Part shown: one piece after another, positions 55,781 to 64,000 of the stretch | How the letters are laid out: every line of letters starts with the position of its first letter | How positions within the stretch are numbered: the first letter of the stretch is position 1 | Origin: Pseudomonas baetica | GTDB taxonomy: Bacteria; Pseudomonadota; Gammaproteobacteria; Pseudomonadales; Pseudomonadaceae | DNA length: 64,000 nt | Direction of reading: 5' to 3' | NCBI RefSeq assembly: GCF_002813455.1 | Contig: NZ_PHHE01000001.1 | Coordinates: forward strand, 6,727,001-6,791,000 | Notes under the pieces: model-generated | The model's database searches: none | The model's input: only the letters and a program-made list of their open reading frames with translations | What the model was told of the DNA's origin: nothing | Translations under genes and position numbers: made by a program

Positions 55781-56800
55781 CTAGGCTGGCCTCTTCGCGA
55801 GCAGGCTCGCTCCCACAAGGGAACGCATTTCAAACGTGGGAGCGAGCCTGCTCGCGAAGGCAGACTCAAATTCAACCGATAACTCCAGGCGGGTCGGCAA
55901 CCCCTCCATATCTCCACGACTCTGCACCGCACGACTGCCAATCCAGTTCGCCCGCTGCACCGCCCCGGCAAAACTCTGGTGTTCCAGCAGGGCACTGATC
56001 ATCCCCACCGCAAAGCCGTCCCCGGCACCCACCGTGTCGACAACATTGGCCACTGGCACCCCGGCGACAAAGCCCTGATCCAGATGCGTGCGGTAATAAG
56101 CCCCCTCTGGGCCAAGTTTGATCGCCACCGCTTCGGCACCTTGGTCCAGATAAAACGCGGCAATGTCCGCCGGATCGTCAAAACCGGTGAGCAAACGACC
56201 TTCGCTCAAACCCGGCAGCACCCAATGGGCGAGCGCGGCGAGGCGGTTGATCTCGCTGATCATCTCGCGCTCGCTGGCCCACAGGCTCGGGCGCAGGTTG
56301 GGGTCGAACGACACGCTGCGCCCGGCGTTGCGCATGCGTGTCATCAGTTCGAAAGACATCTCCCGGGCCGATGCAGACAGAGCCGGCGGGATGCCGGTGG
56401 CGTGCAGATGCCGGGCGCTCAGCACACTGGCGCTGATCGACTGCGGCGACAGATGACTGGCCGCCGAACCGCGCCGGAAATACTCGACTTGCGGGTCGCT
56501 GCCATCCTCAGTGCGGGACTTGAACTGAAAACCGGTCGGATGATTGTCATCGACGGCGACATGGCTGCAATCCAGCCCTTCCCTGGCCAGGCTCCGTATC
56601 ACAAAACGTCCCAGCGAATCGTCGCCAACGCGGCTCAGCCACGCGACATTGAAACCCAGGCGTGACAGGCCGATCGCCACATTGCTGTCCGCTCCGGCAA
56701 TGCGCTTGTGAAATTGCTCGACCGTCGCCAGATCACCGGTTTGCTCGGCCACCAGCATCGCCATGGTTTCGCCGAACGACAGAATATCGATCTCAGACAT
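55781..56800 (-). CDS. kguK: 2-ketogluconate kinase KguK (PfkB family), REP-extended C-terminus
   Basis: 339 residues, ribokinase-like PfkB kinase that phosphorylates 2-ketogluconate. The N-terminus ILSFGETMAML, the AGADSNVAIGLSRLG sugar-binding stretch, and the catalytic GAGDGFAVGMISAL with the Asp base are intact. Up to GLPTRLELS the protein looks normal. The last 35 or so residues (SAFASRLAPTFEMRSLVGASLLAKRPA) are a translated REP pair. The start overlaps the kguE end by 8 bp. Confidence 0.88.
   Translation of the reverse strand: MSEIDILSFGETMAMLVAEQTGDLATVEQFHKRIAGADSNVAIGLSRLGFNVAWLSRVGDDSLGRFVIRSLAREGLDCSHVAVDDNHPTGFQFKSRTEDGSDPQVEYFRRGSAASHLSPQSISASVLSARHLHATGIPPALSASAREMSFELMTRMRNAGRSVSFDPNLRPSLWASEREMISEINRLAALAHWVLPGLSEGRLLTGFDDPADIAAFYLDQGAEAVAIKLGPEGAYYRTHLDQGFVAGVPVANVVDTVGAGDGFAVGMISALLEHQSFAGAVQRANWIGSRAVQSRGDMEGLPTRLELSVEFESAFASRLAPTFEMRSLVGASLLAKRPA
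55788..55862. repeat. Paired REP element inside the kgu operon
   Basis: GGCCTCTTCGCGAGCAGGCT...CCCACAAGG and the inverted CGTGGGAGCGAGCCTGCTCGCGAAGG. It lies within the 3' end of kguK, just before kguT, and would form a strong hairpin in the operon mRNA. Confidence 0.88.
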
Positions 56801-57575
56801 GAGCAGGCTCCAGACGGGATTGGCCGAGGCGGGCGAGGGCGGCGACGTGCTCGGTGGTCAATTGCACGAGGTCATCGCCCTGCAACGGATATTCGGCGGC
56901 GCGCATGACGCCTTGGGCCATGTGCCGCAGCAGTTGTTCCCACAGATGCAGGTCACCCACCGCAGGCGGTACCGCGACCAGTTTGCCGTCGCCGCGACGG
57001 GCCACGGCTTTGCAATGCACGTAACCGACATGCCGACCGAGCAGGCGCGCGGCGTTGGTCGCGCACTGGTCCTGCCACTGCCAGTTGCCGATGTCGAAGG
57101 TCATCTTGATGGGCAGGTTGTGTTGTTCAACGGCGGTGAAGAAGCGCTGAAATGGTTCGATGCGGCCACCGTGCAGGGTCTGGTCGTTTTCCACCAGCAA
57201 CTGCACCGGGCTGTTATTGAGTCGTTGCTGCAAAACCGACAAATCGCAGTTGTCGGTGAAGTAGCCAAGCGAGACTTTCAGCCACTTCGAACCAAACGCC
57301 TCGGCGTGTTGCAGTGCGGTAATCAACTCCGGGTTCGGATGAGACTGCCCGGCGAGCCACAGCTCGGTGGGCGACGAATAGATACTCTGCAGCCCCTGCG
57401 CGAGAGTGGCGGCGCACAATTGCGCGGGCACTTCGCGGGTCAGCAACTCTTCGCGCCACTCGATGCGATCGGCACCGGCAGCGGCCAGTACATCGATGAA
57501 AAAGTCTTGCCCGCGCTGACGCACAAGCTCGGCGCCGTAGCTGGACAGGCTGATGGAAACGGCAGGTTTATTCAT
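56793..57575 (-). CDS. kguE: KguE, sugar-phosphate isomerase/epimerase-like
   Basis: 260 residues with a xylose-isomerase-like TIM barrel (AP endonuclease family 2 fold): IEWREELLTREVPAQL, WLKVSLGYFTDN, LLVENDQTLHGG, MTFDIGNWQWQ with likely metal-binding Glu/Asp/His. In the kgu operon KguE is required for 2-ketogluconate use, but its exact reaction is unclear. It is the first gene of the operon, just after a PtxS operator. Confidence 0.88.
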   Translation of the reverse strand: MNKPAVSISLSSYGAELVRQRGQDFFIDVLAAAGADRIEWREELLTREVPAQLCAATLAQGLQSIYSSPTELWLAGQSHPNPELITALQHAEAFGSKWLKVSLGYFTDNCDLSVLQQRLNNSPVQLLVENDQTLHGGRIEPFQRFFTAVEQHNLPIKMTFDIGNWQWQDQCATNAARLLGRHVGYVHCKAVARRGDGKLVAVPPAVGDLHLWEQLLRHMAQGVMRAAEYPLQGDDLVQLTTEHVAALARLGQSRLEPAHV

Positions 57576-57588
57576 TGTTGTACACCTC

Positions 57589-57602
57589 TGAAACCGGTTT
57601 CA
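57589..57602. promoter_or_regulatory. PtxS operator of the kgu operon
   Basis: TGAAACCGGTTTCA, a perfect 14-bp palindrome 13 bp upstream of kguE. It matches the known PtxS binding sequence; 2-ketogluconate releases the repressor. Confidence 0.9.
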
Positions 57603-57644
57603 TTTTTGTTCAAATTTTTTAGATGTTTCCAGGTTGTCTTTCCG

Positions 57645-57727
57645 GGCCCCATCGCTGGCAAGCCAGCTTCCACAGGTTTTGTGTGTGCCGCGGACAATGT
57701 GGGAGCTGGCTTGCCAGCGATGGGGCC
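57645..57727. repeat. Long inverted repeat after ptxS
   Basis: GGCCCCATCGCTGGCAAGCC...GGCTTGCCAGCGATGGGGCC with a stem of about 24 bp. It is of the second common Pseudomonas repeat type (GGCAAGCCAGCTCCCACA). It lies between the ptxS stop (57735) and the kguE operator and may end the ptxS transcript. Confidence 0.8.
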
Positions 57728-57734
57728 AGACAAG

Positions 57735-58760
57735 TCACCGCAAAATCCCGAGGGTCGAACCCCGCTCAACCAGCACCGGGGCAAAATCCAGCTGGCGCGG
57801 CGCCTCGACATCCCCGCGCAACCGCTTGAGCAAGCACTCAAACGCCCGCGCACCGATCTCGGCGGTCGGCTGGGCGAGGGCGGTGATCCCGCTGCCCACC
57901 AACGGATACCAGTCCAGGTCATCCAGGGCGATCAGCCCGATATCCTCGAACAGTCGACAGCCAATCTGGCGCAACGCAGTTGTCGCCGCCAGTGCCGCCA
58001 CACCATTGGCGCAAAACAGCGCTTTCGGGCCATTACCAGGTGTGTTTAAAAAGGTTTGCAGTTGCGCGCTCAGGTCATCGCCAGTTTCCATCACCGCCCC
58101 GGTCAGCTCCGAGCGCTGCGCAATCTGCGCCTGAAAACTGCTGACCCGTTCGATCCGCGAACTGGTGCCGTCATAGGGTTCAGTCACCAGCACCAGATCC
58201 AGGTACCCACGCTGCCCCAGGTGTGTGAGCGCCATTTCGACAGCCTGCGGGTTGTTCAGCCCGACCATGTCGCTGTCGAGCCCGTCGACCTTGCGATCTA
58301 CCAGCACCATCGGCATCTCGCGGCGTAACTCGTGCAACTCGTCACGGTGATGGCCGAGGGTGTTCACGATCAGCCCTTCGATGTGGTACGAGCGCAACAG
58401 GGCCAAGTGCTGGCGTTCCTGCTCGTCATCACGGTCGGTGTTGCATACCACCAGGCTGTAGCCGTGCGCACGGCAGGCGGTTTCCACCCCGTACATCACG
58501 GCAATCGAATATGGGTTGCGGATATCGGCCACCAGCATGCCGATCAGGCGCGTGCGCCCGCGTTTAAGACCACGGGCCATCTGGTTCGGGCGGTAGCCAA
58601 GTTCGCTGATGGCCTGCTCGATGCGCAGGGCAATGGCATCGGAGAGCAGGGCGCGGTCATCGCCGATAAAACGCGACACGCTGGCCTTGGACACGCCGGC
58701 GCGTTCGGCGACGTCGAGCATGGTGATGCGGCTGCGCTGGGCGGTGGAGAAGTCGTTCAT
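57735..58760 (-). CDS. ptxS: LacI-family repressor PtxS
   Basis: 341 residues. An N-terminal LacI helix-turn-helix (TMLDVAERAGVSKASVSRFIGD), the hinge SELGYRPNQMARGLKRGRT, then a periplasmic-binding-type effector domain beginning LIGMLVADIRNPYSIAVMYGVE. PtxS binds 2-ketogluconate and represses the kgu operon and itself; both operators are found (57589 and 58803). ATG 58760 is used; a TTG one codon upstream is less likely. Confidence 0.93.
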   Translation of the reverse strand: MNDFSTAQRSRITMLDVAERAGVSKASVSRFIGDDRALLSDAIALRIEQAISELGYRPNQMARGLKRGRTRLIGMLVADIRNPYSIAVMYGVETACRAHGYSLVVCNTDRDDEQERQHLALLRSYHIEGLIVNTLGHHRDELHELRREMPMVLVDRKVDGLDSDMVGLNNPQAVEMALTHLGQRGYLDLVLVTEPYDGTSSRIERVSSFQAQIAQRSELTGAVMETGDDLSAQLQTFLNTPGNGPKALFCANGVAALAATTALRQIGCRLFEDIGLIALDDLDWYPLVGSGITALAQPTAEIGARAFECLLKRLRGDVEAPRQLDFAPVLVERGSTLGILR

Positions 58761-58802
58761 CAAAGTAGCTTTCTTGTTTTTGGATAAGATTTCGGAATGG
58801 AG

Positions 58803-58816
58803 TGAAACCGGTTTCA
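58803..58816. promoter_or_regulatory. PtxS autoregulatory operator
   Basis: TGAAACCGGTTTCA, identical to the site before kguE, located 43 bp upstream of ptxS. Confidence 0.9.
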
Positions 58817-58993
58817 GATAACACTAAACCCTCCATCTCCGTCAAGGCGCGATGAGCGCCGACAGACGTACCCAACGCGTGAATTTCCGACCAGCGGTCG
58901 TTTCCCCTGTCAGATCTGACAGTAGGCGGATCTCATTTTGAAGCGCCTAATAAAGTCATTCTGTTGCAAACCAAATCAAGTCAGGTACGTCGA

Positions 58994-59800
58994 ATGGCCG
59001 ATCAAAAAACAACAAATGTAGCGGGGCGTAGAGGCACCGACTCCATTGGTGTATTTGATTACGACTCGCCGATAGTTATTGAGGTCGATGCGAATGGAGT
59101 CATTCTTCCAGTTGCCCATCAAAATGGCTTGACTGTAATCGTACCGAGATGGCCTTTCCCGGCTCCCGTCGGGTCAGCGAATCTTCTTAATATCTATTTG
59201 AATGAGGACGAGGTTTTTCAGCAAAACTATCCAAGCCCACTAACCGAGCCAGATTATCGGCCGATCATTGCGCCCGAGTTCTTTGCAGTTGATGGAACGT
59301 ACCGTTTGCATTACGAGACCATCACAGACGGGAATATCGCTTACTCAGGCGACAGAGTTCTTAGCGTTAGACGCACACCACCTGTTGTATTGATTAAGCC
59401 GGTTTTCCCGAGTGCGAATCTATGGGGTTATTTGAACTGCAAGTCGACTCCCAAGTTATGGGAGGTAGTGATCGTGCGCATTCCAGTACCCAAGCTAGTT
59501 GATTGGATCGAGAACGACGAGTTGCGTTTGGAGTGGGCCGGGTATGCAAGTTTGAATGGTTCTGGTCCGGCGTTATTTATCCACGAACTGAAGAAGGTAT
59601 TGACCCCTCAGGAGGTGGTAGCCGGGTATGATTTTTGGATAGACGATTATGTGCAATATGTAAAGCCGTTGGAAAAAAATGCTTCGGCGTTGGCGATTTA
59701 TTCGATATACCGCAACGGTGTGCTAATTGCGAAGTCATCTCCAGGGTTGGTAAAGGTCGACAGGTTAGAGCCTGGAGAAGAATATAGCTGTGGCCCTTGA
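58994..59800 (+). CDS. Hypothetical Ig-like beta-rich protein, 268 aa
   Basis: 268 residues with no signal peptide. Two probable beta-sandwich units: about 40-135 (LTVIVPRWPFPAPVGSANLLNIYLNEDEVF ... YRLHYETITDGNIAYSGDRVLSV) and 150-255 (VIVRIPVPKLVDWIENDELRLEWAGY ... ALAIYSIYRNGVLIAKSSPGLVKVDRL). ATG 58994 begins MADQKTTNV; frame is open upstream. Codon use and base composition are less GC-biased than in its neighbours. It precedes a related 714-aa gene and an autotransporter. Function unknown; transfer is possible. Confidence 0.62.
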   Translation: MADQKTTNVAGRRGTDSIGVFDYDSPIVIEVDANGVILPVAHQNGLTVIVPRWPFPAPVGSANLLNIYLNEDEVFQQNYPSPLTEPDYRPIIAPEFFAVDGTYRLHYETITDGNIAYSGDRVLSVRRTPPVVLIKPVFPSANLWGYLNCKSTPKLWEVVIVRIPVPKLVDWIENDELRLEWAGYASLNGSGPALFIHELKKVLTPQEVVAGYDFWIDDYVQYVKPLEKNASALAIYSIYRNGVLIAKSSPGLVKVDRLEPGEEYSCGP

Positions 59801-59885
59801 AAGGTTTTGCTGTTGTTTTTGAAATTTGCTGGATTGCGTTGTTTTTTTTTGCTGGCATCGTTAATAAACGGAAGGAACTGTTAAC

Positions 59886-62030
59886 ATGACAATTGATATG
59901 AAGCTAAACGCTGTACAAAAGGTCGCGGAGGACTCCCGGACAGAAATCAGACAAAAACAATTAAATATCGGCGTTATGGCCGATTCGCCAAAACCTGTCA
60001 TTGTGGGTGTGGCAGATGGTGAATTAGTACCCGTTGGGATATTGAAAAGCGCCGCGGCACAGGCGGGTACTACAACAGTTGCACGCCAGCCTGATCTTCC
60101 CATTAGGGTTACTGTTTTCGCTTGGGAAAACCCGAATGACAGGGATCGGGTAATGCTCATGGGTTGTCCCGTAAGCCCTGGAGACGACCCGAATGTTCCT
60201 GAATCATGGCCGTGGGAATTGTTGGTGGATGAAGCCGCGCCCCCCGTCAACAACCGACCAAAGCAATGGGATGTCACAGTACCCCCAGGTAGATTGAGGG
60301 ACATTCCCACGGCAGGTTCTGCCTCACCCACCGTATGGAAGATCGAGTGCAGGGGGTCCTTTGACGGTAACGTACAGTATTCTGAAATGGCCACTTATTC
60401 GTTGGATACTTACGCTCCTTTCCACAACAAGGGCGATGTCCGAGTCATGGCGCCCACTCGACTGGACTTTCCACTGCCAGCGACCGCTAGAATTGATTCG
60501 GAGTATCTGGAAACCATTCGAACTACCGGGATGGAATTCACATTGCCGGTCACAGACACCAGATGGGATCTTAAGAATACAGATAAGGTTTACCTTTATT
60601 TGAGCTCCACGTTAAGGCCTACACGCCAGCTTACCCCGACATTGATTGTTAATCCTGTGCCGACGGATGGCAAAGTGTCTATCCCGATGTCGGAGATCGC
60701 TAAACTGGCAAACGGTACCGTGTGGCTGATCATGGCCTATGAAGATGCGGCGGGTAACCGCAGCGCTGATATGCTCGCCCACAGTCGAGTCGTCGAATTT
60801 GTCCCGCTTCCTATTCTCGCTGCTCCGATCATTGACGCTGCCAACACTGCCGGCGATAACACCATTGACCTTGCCGATGTAAGGTTCTACGAACCTTTAG
60901 GGGTGCCGATTAGAGTTCAGCGTCCTCCAAATACGCAAGACACCGACAAGGCTAGTGTGTTTTTCGAGAGTTTTGAAACGATACCCCTTGATCCTCCGGT
61001 GCAAGAATTTGGAACTAAATCCGAGTTGATCTTCAGGATTAAATGGATTGATTTGAAAACGATTTACGCCTCTCTTGCTGGAGGAGATCCTGATGTTCGT
61101 GAAGTTGGCACGCGCGTCTTTTGGACCTGGATGCGTGGTATCACTCCGAGAGACTCCACGGCGGCAACCCCCGATCTGGATTTCTCCTACCCAGGTGAGG
61201 AAAACCCGGATGAGCCTGATGAAATCAATAAATCGCTGGCGAGAGTGCAACTCCGTGGGGTCGACAATATTCTAAATACATTGAACCCTGCTGATCTGCT
61301 AACAGATCCGAAGGTCATTATTCCATTACCGAAGACCAAGCCATTGGGAGACGACGTTGTTTGTAGTTGGTATTACGACGGGCGTCTTGTCGAAGAATTT
61401 TCAGCGGAAGGATTGACGCAATACGAATCTACTATGCCCGCCCAGAGAGTGGTTGATGGCGGCCCGGGGAACAAGCTCACCTATTGGAGATTTTCATATA
61501 TCGGCGGGCTCAACTCGCAACGGAGTCTGGATGAAACGGTGACGGTGACCACTGTTTCGAAAGAAGTGCCTGAGCCGGTCATTGACAGGTTGTTCGACAA
61601 CAACAGTATTATCAACTGTCCAACCCTTGGATTCGTTCGAGGCGTCAGGCCACCTCTGCCGTTTCTGACTTTCAGGGTCGCGGCGAATCCTGTTCTGGCG
61701 GGTTTGCAAAGCATCACCGCCCATTGGGTCGGGACTACTGATGCAGCCGGAGCACTGCCAATCGCTGGTACCGATCAAGATGTGTCTATTCCTGTAACCG
61801 GAACCGAGGCCACGACGGGCATTACGGGTCAGATCGCGGAATATCTGACCAAGATTTTGCCTATCCAGACGCGTCCGGACCCTTTCCCTGTCCCCGCGCC
61901 GCCGATTACTTATGCATCACTTAAGTACACGGCGGTATGGACCGATGGCACTCGAGCAACATCGAATGCAACGGTGAAGATTATTTCTCTGGTCAATGGG
62001 AACCGTGAGTTCTGTCATGAAGTGAGATGA
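59886..62030 (+). CDS. Large hypothetical Ig-like repeat protein, 714 aa
   Basis: 714 residues with no signal peptide or membrane segment. It appears to be built from about six beta-sandwich units of about 110 residues, with recurring pieces such as IRVTVFAWENPNDRDRVMLM, WDLKNTDKVYLYLSS and LTFRVAANPVLAGLQSITAHW, and linkers of Pro-rich sequence. The family is not recognised. It resembles the shorter genes at 51206 and 58994. A terminator at 62063-62102 ends the transcript before the autotransporter. How it would leave the cell is unclear. Confidence 0.62.
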   Translation: MTIDMKLNAVQKVAEDSRTEIRQKQLNIGVMADSPKPVIVGVADGELVPVGILKSAAAQAGTTTVARQPDLPIRVTVFAWENPNDRDRVMLMGCPVSPGDDPNVPESWPWELLVDEAAPPVNNRPKQWDVTVPPGRLRDIPTAGSASPTVWKIECRGSFDGNVQYSEMATYSLDTYAPFHNKGDVRVMAPTRLDFPLPATARIDSEYLETIRTTGMEFTLPVTDTRWDLKNTDKVYLYLSSTLRPTRQLTPTLIVNPVPTDGKVSIPMSEIAKLANGTVWLIMAYEDAAGNRSADMLAHSRVVEFVPLPILAAPIIDAANTAGDNTIDLADVRFYEPLGVPIRVQRPPNTQDTDKASVFFESFETIPLDPPVQEFGTKSELIFRIKWIDLKTIYASLAGGDPDVREVGTRVFWTWMRGITPRDSTAATPDLDFSYPGEENPDEPDEINKSLARVQLRGVDNILNTLNPADLLTDPKVIIPLPKTKPLGDDVVCSWYYDGRLVEEFSAEGLTQYESTMPAQRVVDGGPGNKLTYWRFSYIGGLNSQRSLDETVTVTTVSKEVPEPVIDRLFDNNSIINCPTLGFVRGVRPPLPFLTFRVAANPVLAGLQSITAHWVGTTDAAGALPIAGTDQDVSIPVTGTEATTGITGQIAEYLTKILPIQTRPDPFPVPAPPITYASLKYTAVWTDGTRATSNATVKIISLVNGNREFCHEVR

Positions 62031-62062
62031 CTAGAGGGAGAGTCAAGAAAATCGGGTCTGAT

Positions 62063-62102
62063 TAAACGGGGGGCATGAGAAATGCCTTCCCGTTTAGTTT
62101 TT
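62063..62102 (+). terminator. Rho-independent terminator
   Basis: TAAACGGGG-GGCAT-GAGAA-ATGCC-TTCCCGTTTA followed by GTTTTT. It follows the 714-aa gene. Confidence 0.75.
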
Positions 62103-62255
62103 CAACGTCGCAGATTTTCCTTTCAGCAGTTAAGGATTAGTCCTACAGAAAAGCGAGAATTTGGTCTGTAGTCTTCCGGCCATTCTGGGGGAGGAAACTT
62201 TAATGGGAACCCCCCCAAGTTATCCTTGTTGATTTATTTTTGGGTGGTAATTCTT

Positions 62256-64000
62256 ATGCCTTTGCATTGTTTTGACAAAAAGCTGATGGCGGGTCGTGCA
62301 GGAAAATTTTGGTTTCTCGCTTTTTCCGTATTGTCCACATCGATGGCTCATGCTCGCGCCATCGTCACCGATGAAACGATCAATAATGGTGCGCCAGTGG
62401 AGGACTTTATTATTGGTCGCGGTGCTACGTTGACTTTGAATAATGCTGAGACATTGAATGTTTCTTCGAGTGCATCAAAGCTGGTTGTTAATACGGGTGT
62501 TTTGCAAGACATTCGAGCAACTAACGGCTCGACAGTGACACTTGATCGTGCCACTGTCACGGCGCGTGCAAATCAGCCGGCTGTCACCATTACCAACTCA
62601 ACCGCTGTCATCACAAACAGCACAATTACCAGTGATACCACCGGGTTGCAGGTTGGACGTATCGTTAACGCACCTCGTGAGACAGTGGTGTCCCTGACTG
62701 GAACTACGGTTACCGGCGGCACAGAAGCAGCGGTCGTCAGTGCGCAAACTACACTCAACCTGGCCCGCTCTGATCTGGTTTCCAATAGCGCCAATGGTTA
62801 CGGTTTACGCTTGGCCAGCGGAGATGTCTTCGCACAAGGCGGCAGCATCGTCGGTGGGATGAATGGCATCTTGTTGAGCGGTGATAATTTTATCGATCGT
62901 GCCAATACCCTGGTGCTGGATGGCACACGCGTGTCGGGTGGCAGCGGAGCCGCTATTGCGGTCGACAGTGCAGGGCGTTCGATTGCCACTAACGTACACG
63001 TTCGCAATGGTGCCAGTCTGGTTAGCGGCAATGGCAATTTAATAGAGGTTGGCAACGGGGGGCGCGTCAACCTCACTGTTGATAACAGCGAGCTGACTGG
63101 CAACGTCGAAGTTGCAAGCGGCGCATCTGCCAATATTACGTTGCAGAATGATAGTTCATTGGCCGGTAATCTTCACAATGCGGCAGCAGTTAATGTGAAT
63201 AACCGAAGTTTTCTCAAGGGGGACATTGTTAATGATCTGCCTGGCGGTGCTTCTGTAGTTATCGATACTGCGTCTGTAGTCCAGGGGAATATTTACAACT
63301 CCACGAGTGTCGATGTGAATAACGGAGCTCAGTGGAAAATGACCGGAAATAACCTGGTCAGTAAACTGCACCTTAATGGCGGTACTGTTGATTTGACTAG
63401 CGGCGATGCGTTTAATCGTGTTGATATCGTCAATCTGTCGGGCGCTGGTGTTTTTGCGATGAGAGCAGATCTTGCCGCTGATAAAAGTGATTTTTTGAAT
63501 GTTTCCGGTACGGCTACCGGGCGCCATCAGTTATTGATAGCCGCCAGTGCCAACGATCCAGCCTCAGGTAACCCTTTGAAAATCGGCAACATTGCGACTG
63601 GCGATGCCGCTTTCTCTTTGCTAAATGGTTCTGTGGATGCGGGTGCATTCACTTATAAACTGTTAAAGGAAGGGGAGGAGTTGTACCTTGCTCCGAACAA
63701 AGAGACGGTCAGCACAGGTACCAATGCGGCCCTGGCAATTGCTGCAACCACGCCGACGATTCTCCATGCAGAAATGACTACCTTGAATAGTCGACACGGT
63801 GATCGACGTTTGAATGGCGCTGAGCCGAGTGTCAGCGCCCAGTCTACAGGGCAATCACAAGCCGGGATCTGGATCAGAACCTATGGCAATCAATACAATG
63901 TTGCCAATGCCTATGGTGACGGTTATTCGCAAAGCCAGACAGGTGTATCGGTGGGAGCAGACGCACCTTTACCGATAGGAGATGGCCAATGGCAGGCGGG
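62256..64000 (+). CDS. Autotransporter (pertactin-like passenger), truncated by window end
   Basis: At least 581 residues, open to the window edge. N-terminal signal peptide with a hydrophobic stretch (WFLAFSVLSTSMAHARA; ATG 62256, or 62286). The passenger (about 40-440) is a Ser/Thr/Asn/Gly-rich beta-helix with short repeats (VTITNSTAVITNSTITS, NVHVRNGASLVSGNGNL). A pertactin-type module follows (FNRVDIVNLSGAGVFAMRADLA...DFLNVSGTATGRHQLLI). The C-terminal beta-barrel begins near QAGIWIRTYGNQYNVANAYGDGY. It should be secreted to the cell surface by the type V route. The C-terminus lies outside the window. Confidence 0.85.
   Translation, partial: MPLHCFDKKLMAGRAGKFWFLAFSVLSTSMAHARAIVTDETINNGAPVEDFIIGRGATLTLNNAETLNVSSSASKLVVNTGVLQDIRATNGSTVTLDRATVTARANQPAVTITNSTAVITNSTITSDTTGLQVGRIVNAPRETVVSLTGTTVTGGTEAAVVSAQTTLNLARSDLVSNSANGYGLRLASGDVFAQGGSIVGGMNGILLSGDNFIDRANTLVLDGTRVSGGSGAAIAVDSAGRSIATNVHVRNGASLVSGNGNLIEVGNGGRVNLTVDNSELTGNVEVASGASANITLQNDSSLAGNLHNAAAVNVNNRSFLKGDIVNDLPGGASVVIDTASVVQGNIYNSTSVDVNNGAQWKMTGNNLVSKLHLNGGTVDLTSGDAFNRVDIVNLSGAGVFAMRADLAADKSDFLNVSGTATGRHQLLIAASANDPASGNPLKIGNIATGDAAFSLLNGSVDAGAFTYKLLKEGEELYLAPNKETVSTGTNAALAIAATTPTILHAEMTTLNSRHGDRRLNGAEPSVSAQSTGQSQAGIWIRTYGNQYNVANAYGDGYSQSQTGVSVGADAPLPIGDGQWQA

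Overview
The window is a piece of a Pseudomonas chromosome, most likely from the Pseudomonas fluorescens complex. The evidence is a MvaT/MvaU-type H-NS protein, the ptxS-kguEKTD 2-ketogluconate operon with its TGAAACCGGTTTCA operators, paired fluorescens-type REP elements (GTGGGAGCGAGC...GCTCGCGAAG), generally high-GC codon use, and several small proteins that look like Pseudomonas hypotheticals. All calls were made by reading the sequence; no database search was run.

Layout. 1-2,880: an IS4-family and an IS3-family element side by side. The IS4 copy sits in the apex of a long terminator hairpin. 2,885-18,613: ordinary chromosome with small hypothetical genes, an ABC-F ATPase, a poxvirus-type topoisomerase IB, the modABC molybdate transporter behind a near-perfect ModE box, a nitronate monooxygenase, a large secreted Gly/Trp-rich protein, an AcuI-like reductase, ada (with a degenerate zinc site), alkB, a 2OG-oxygenase remnant, a DUF1883 gene and small lipoproteins. 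18,873-19,712: galU. 19,800-28,651: an AT-richer insert between galU and gor carrying seven co-directional, partly overlapping genes. 28,758-34,628: gor, a KfrA-like coiled-coil protein divergent from a tyrosine recombinase, ahpC and ahpF. 34,714-49,288: gloA, an mvaT-like gene, a CSS/EAL phosphodiesterase, LysR/EamA pairs, hpd, rarD, an aldo/keto reductase, and an MFS transporter, cdaR and glycerate kinase group. 49,516-58,760: a chemoreceptor, an aminotransferase and the kgu operon with ptxS. 58,994-64,000: two beta-rich Ig-like proteins and a truncated autotransporter; a possible relative of the Ig-like proteins lies at 51,206.

The most interesting system is the galU-gor insert. It encodes a fused amidotransferase/ADC synthase (PapA type), a stand-alone AroQ mutase (PapB type) and a TyrA-like dehydrogenase (PapC type). 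Together these are predicted to make 4-aminophenylpyruvate and then 4-aminophenylalanine from chorismate. At the positions that handle the C4 substituent all three differ from their primary-metabolism relatives in the direction expected for a 4-amino substrate. They are linked to an NPPY-motif methyltransferase, an alpha-oxoamine-synthase-like PLP enzyme, a DAAO-family flavoenzyme and a 14-TM MFS exporter. The combination suggests an undescribed arylamine natural product.

Other notable points: two genes whose C-termini are now read through REP elements, an Ada protein missing three of four zinc ligands, and an MvaT homologue that appears to start at TTG.
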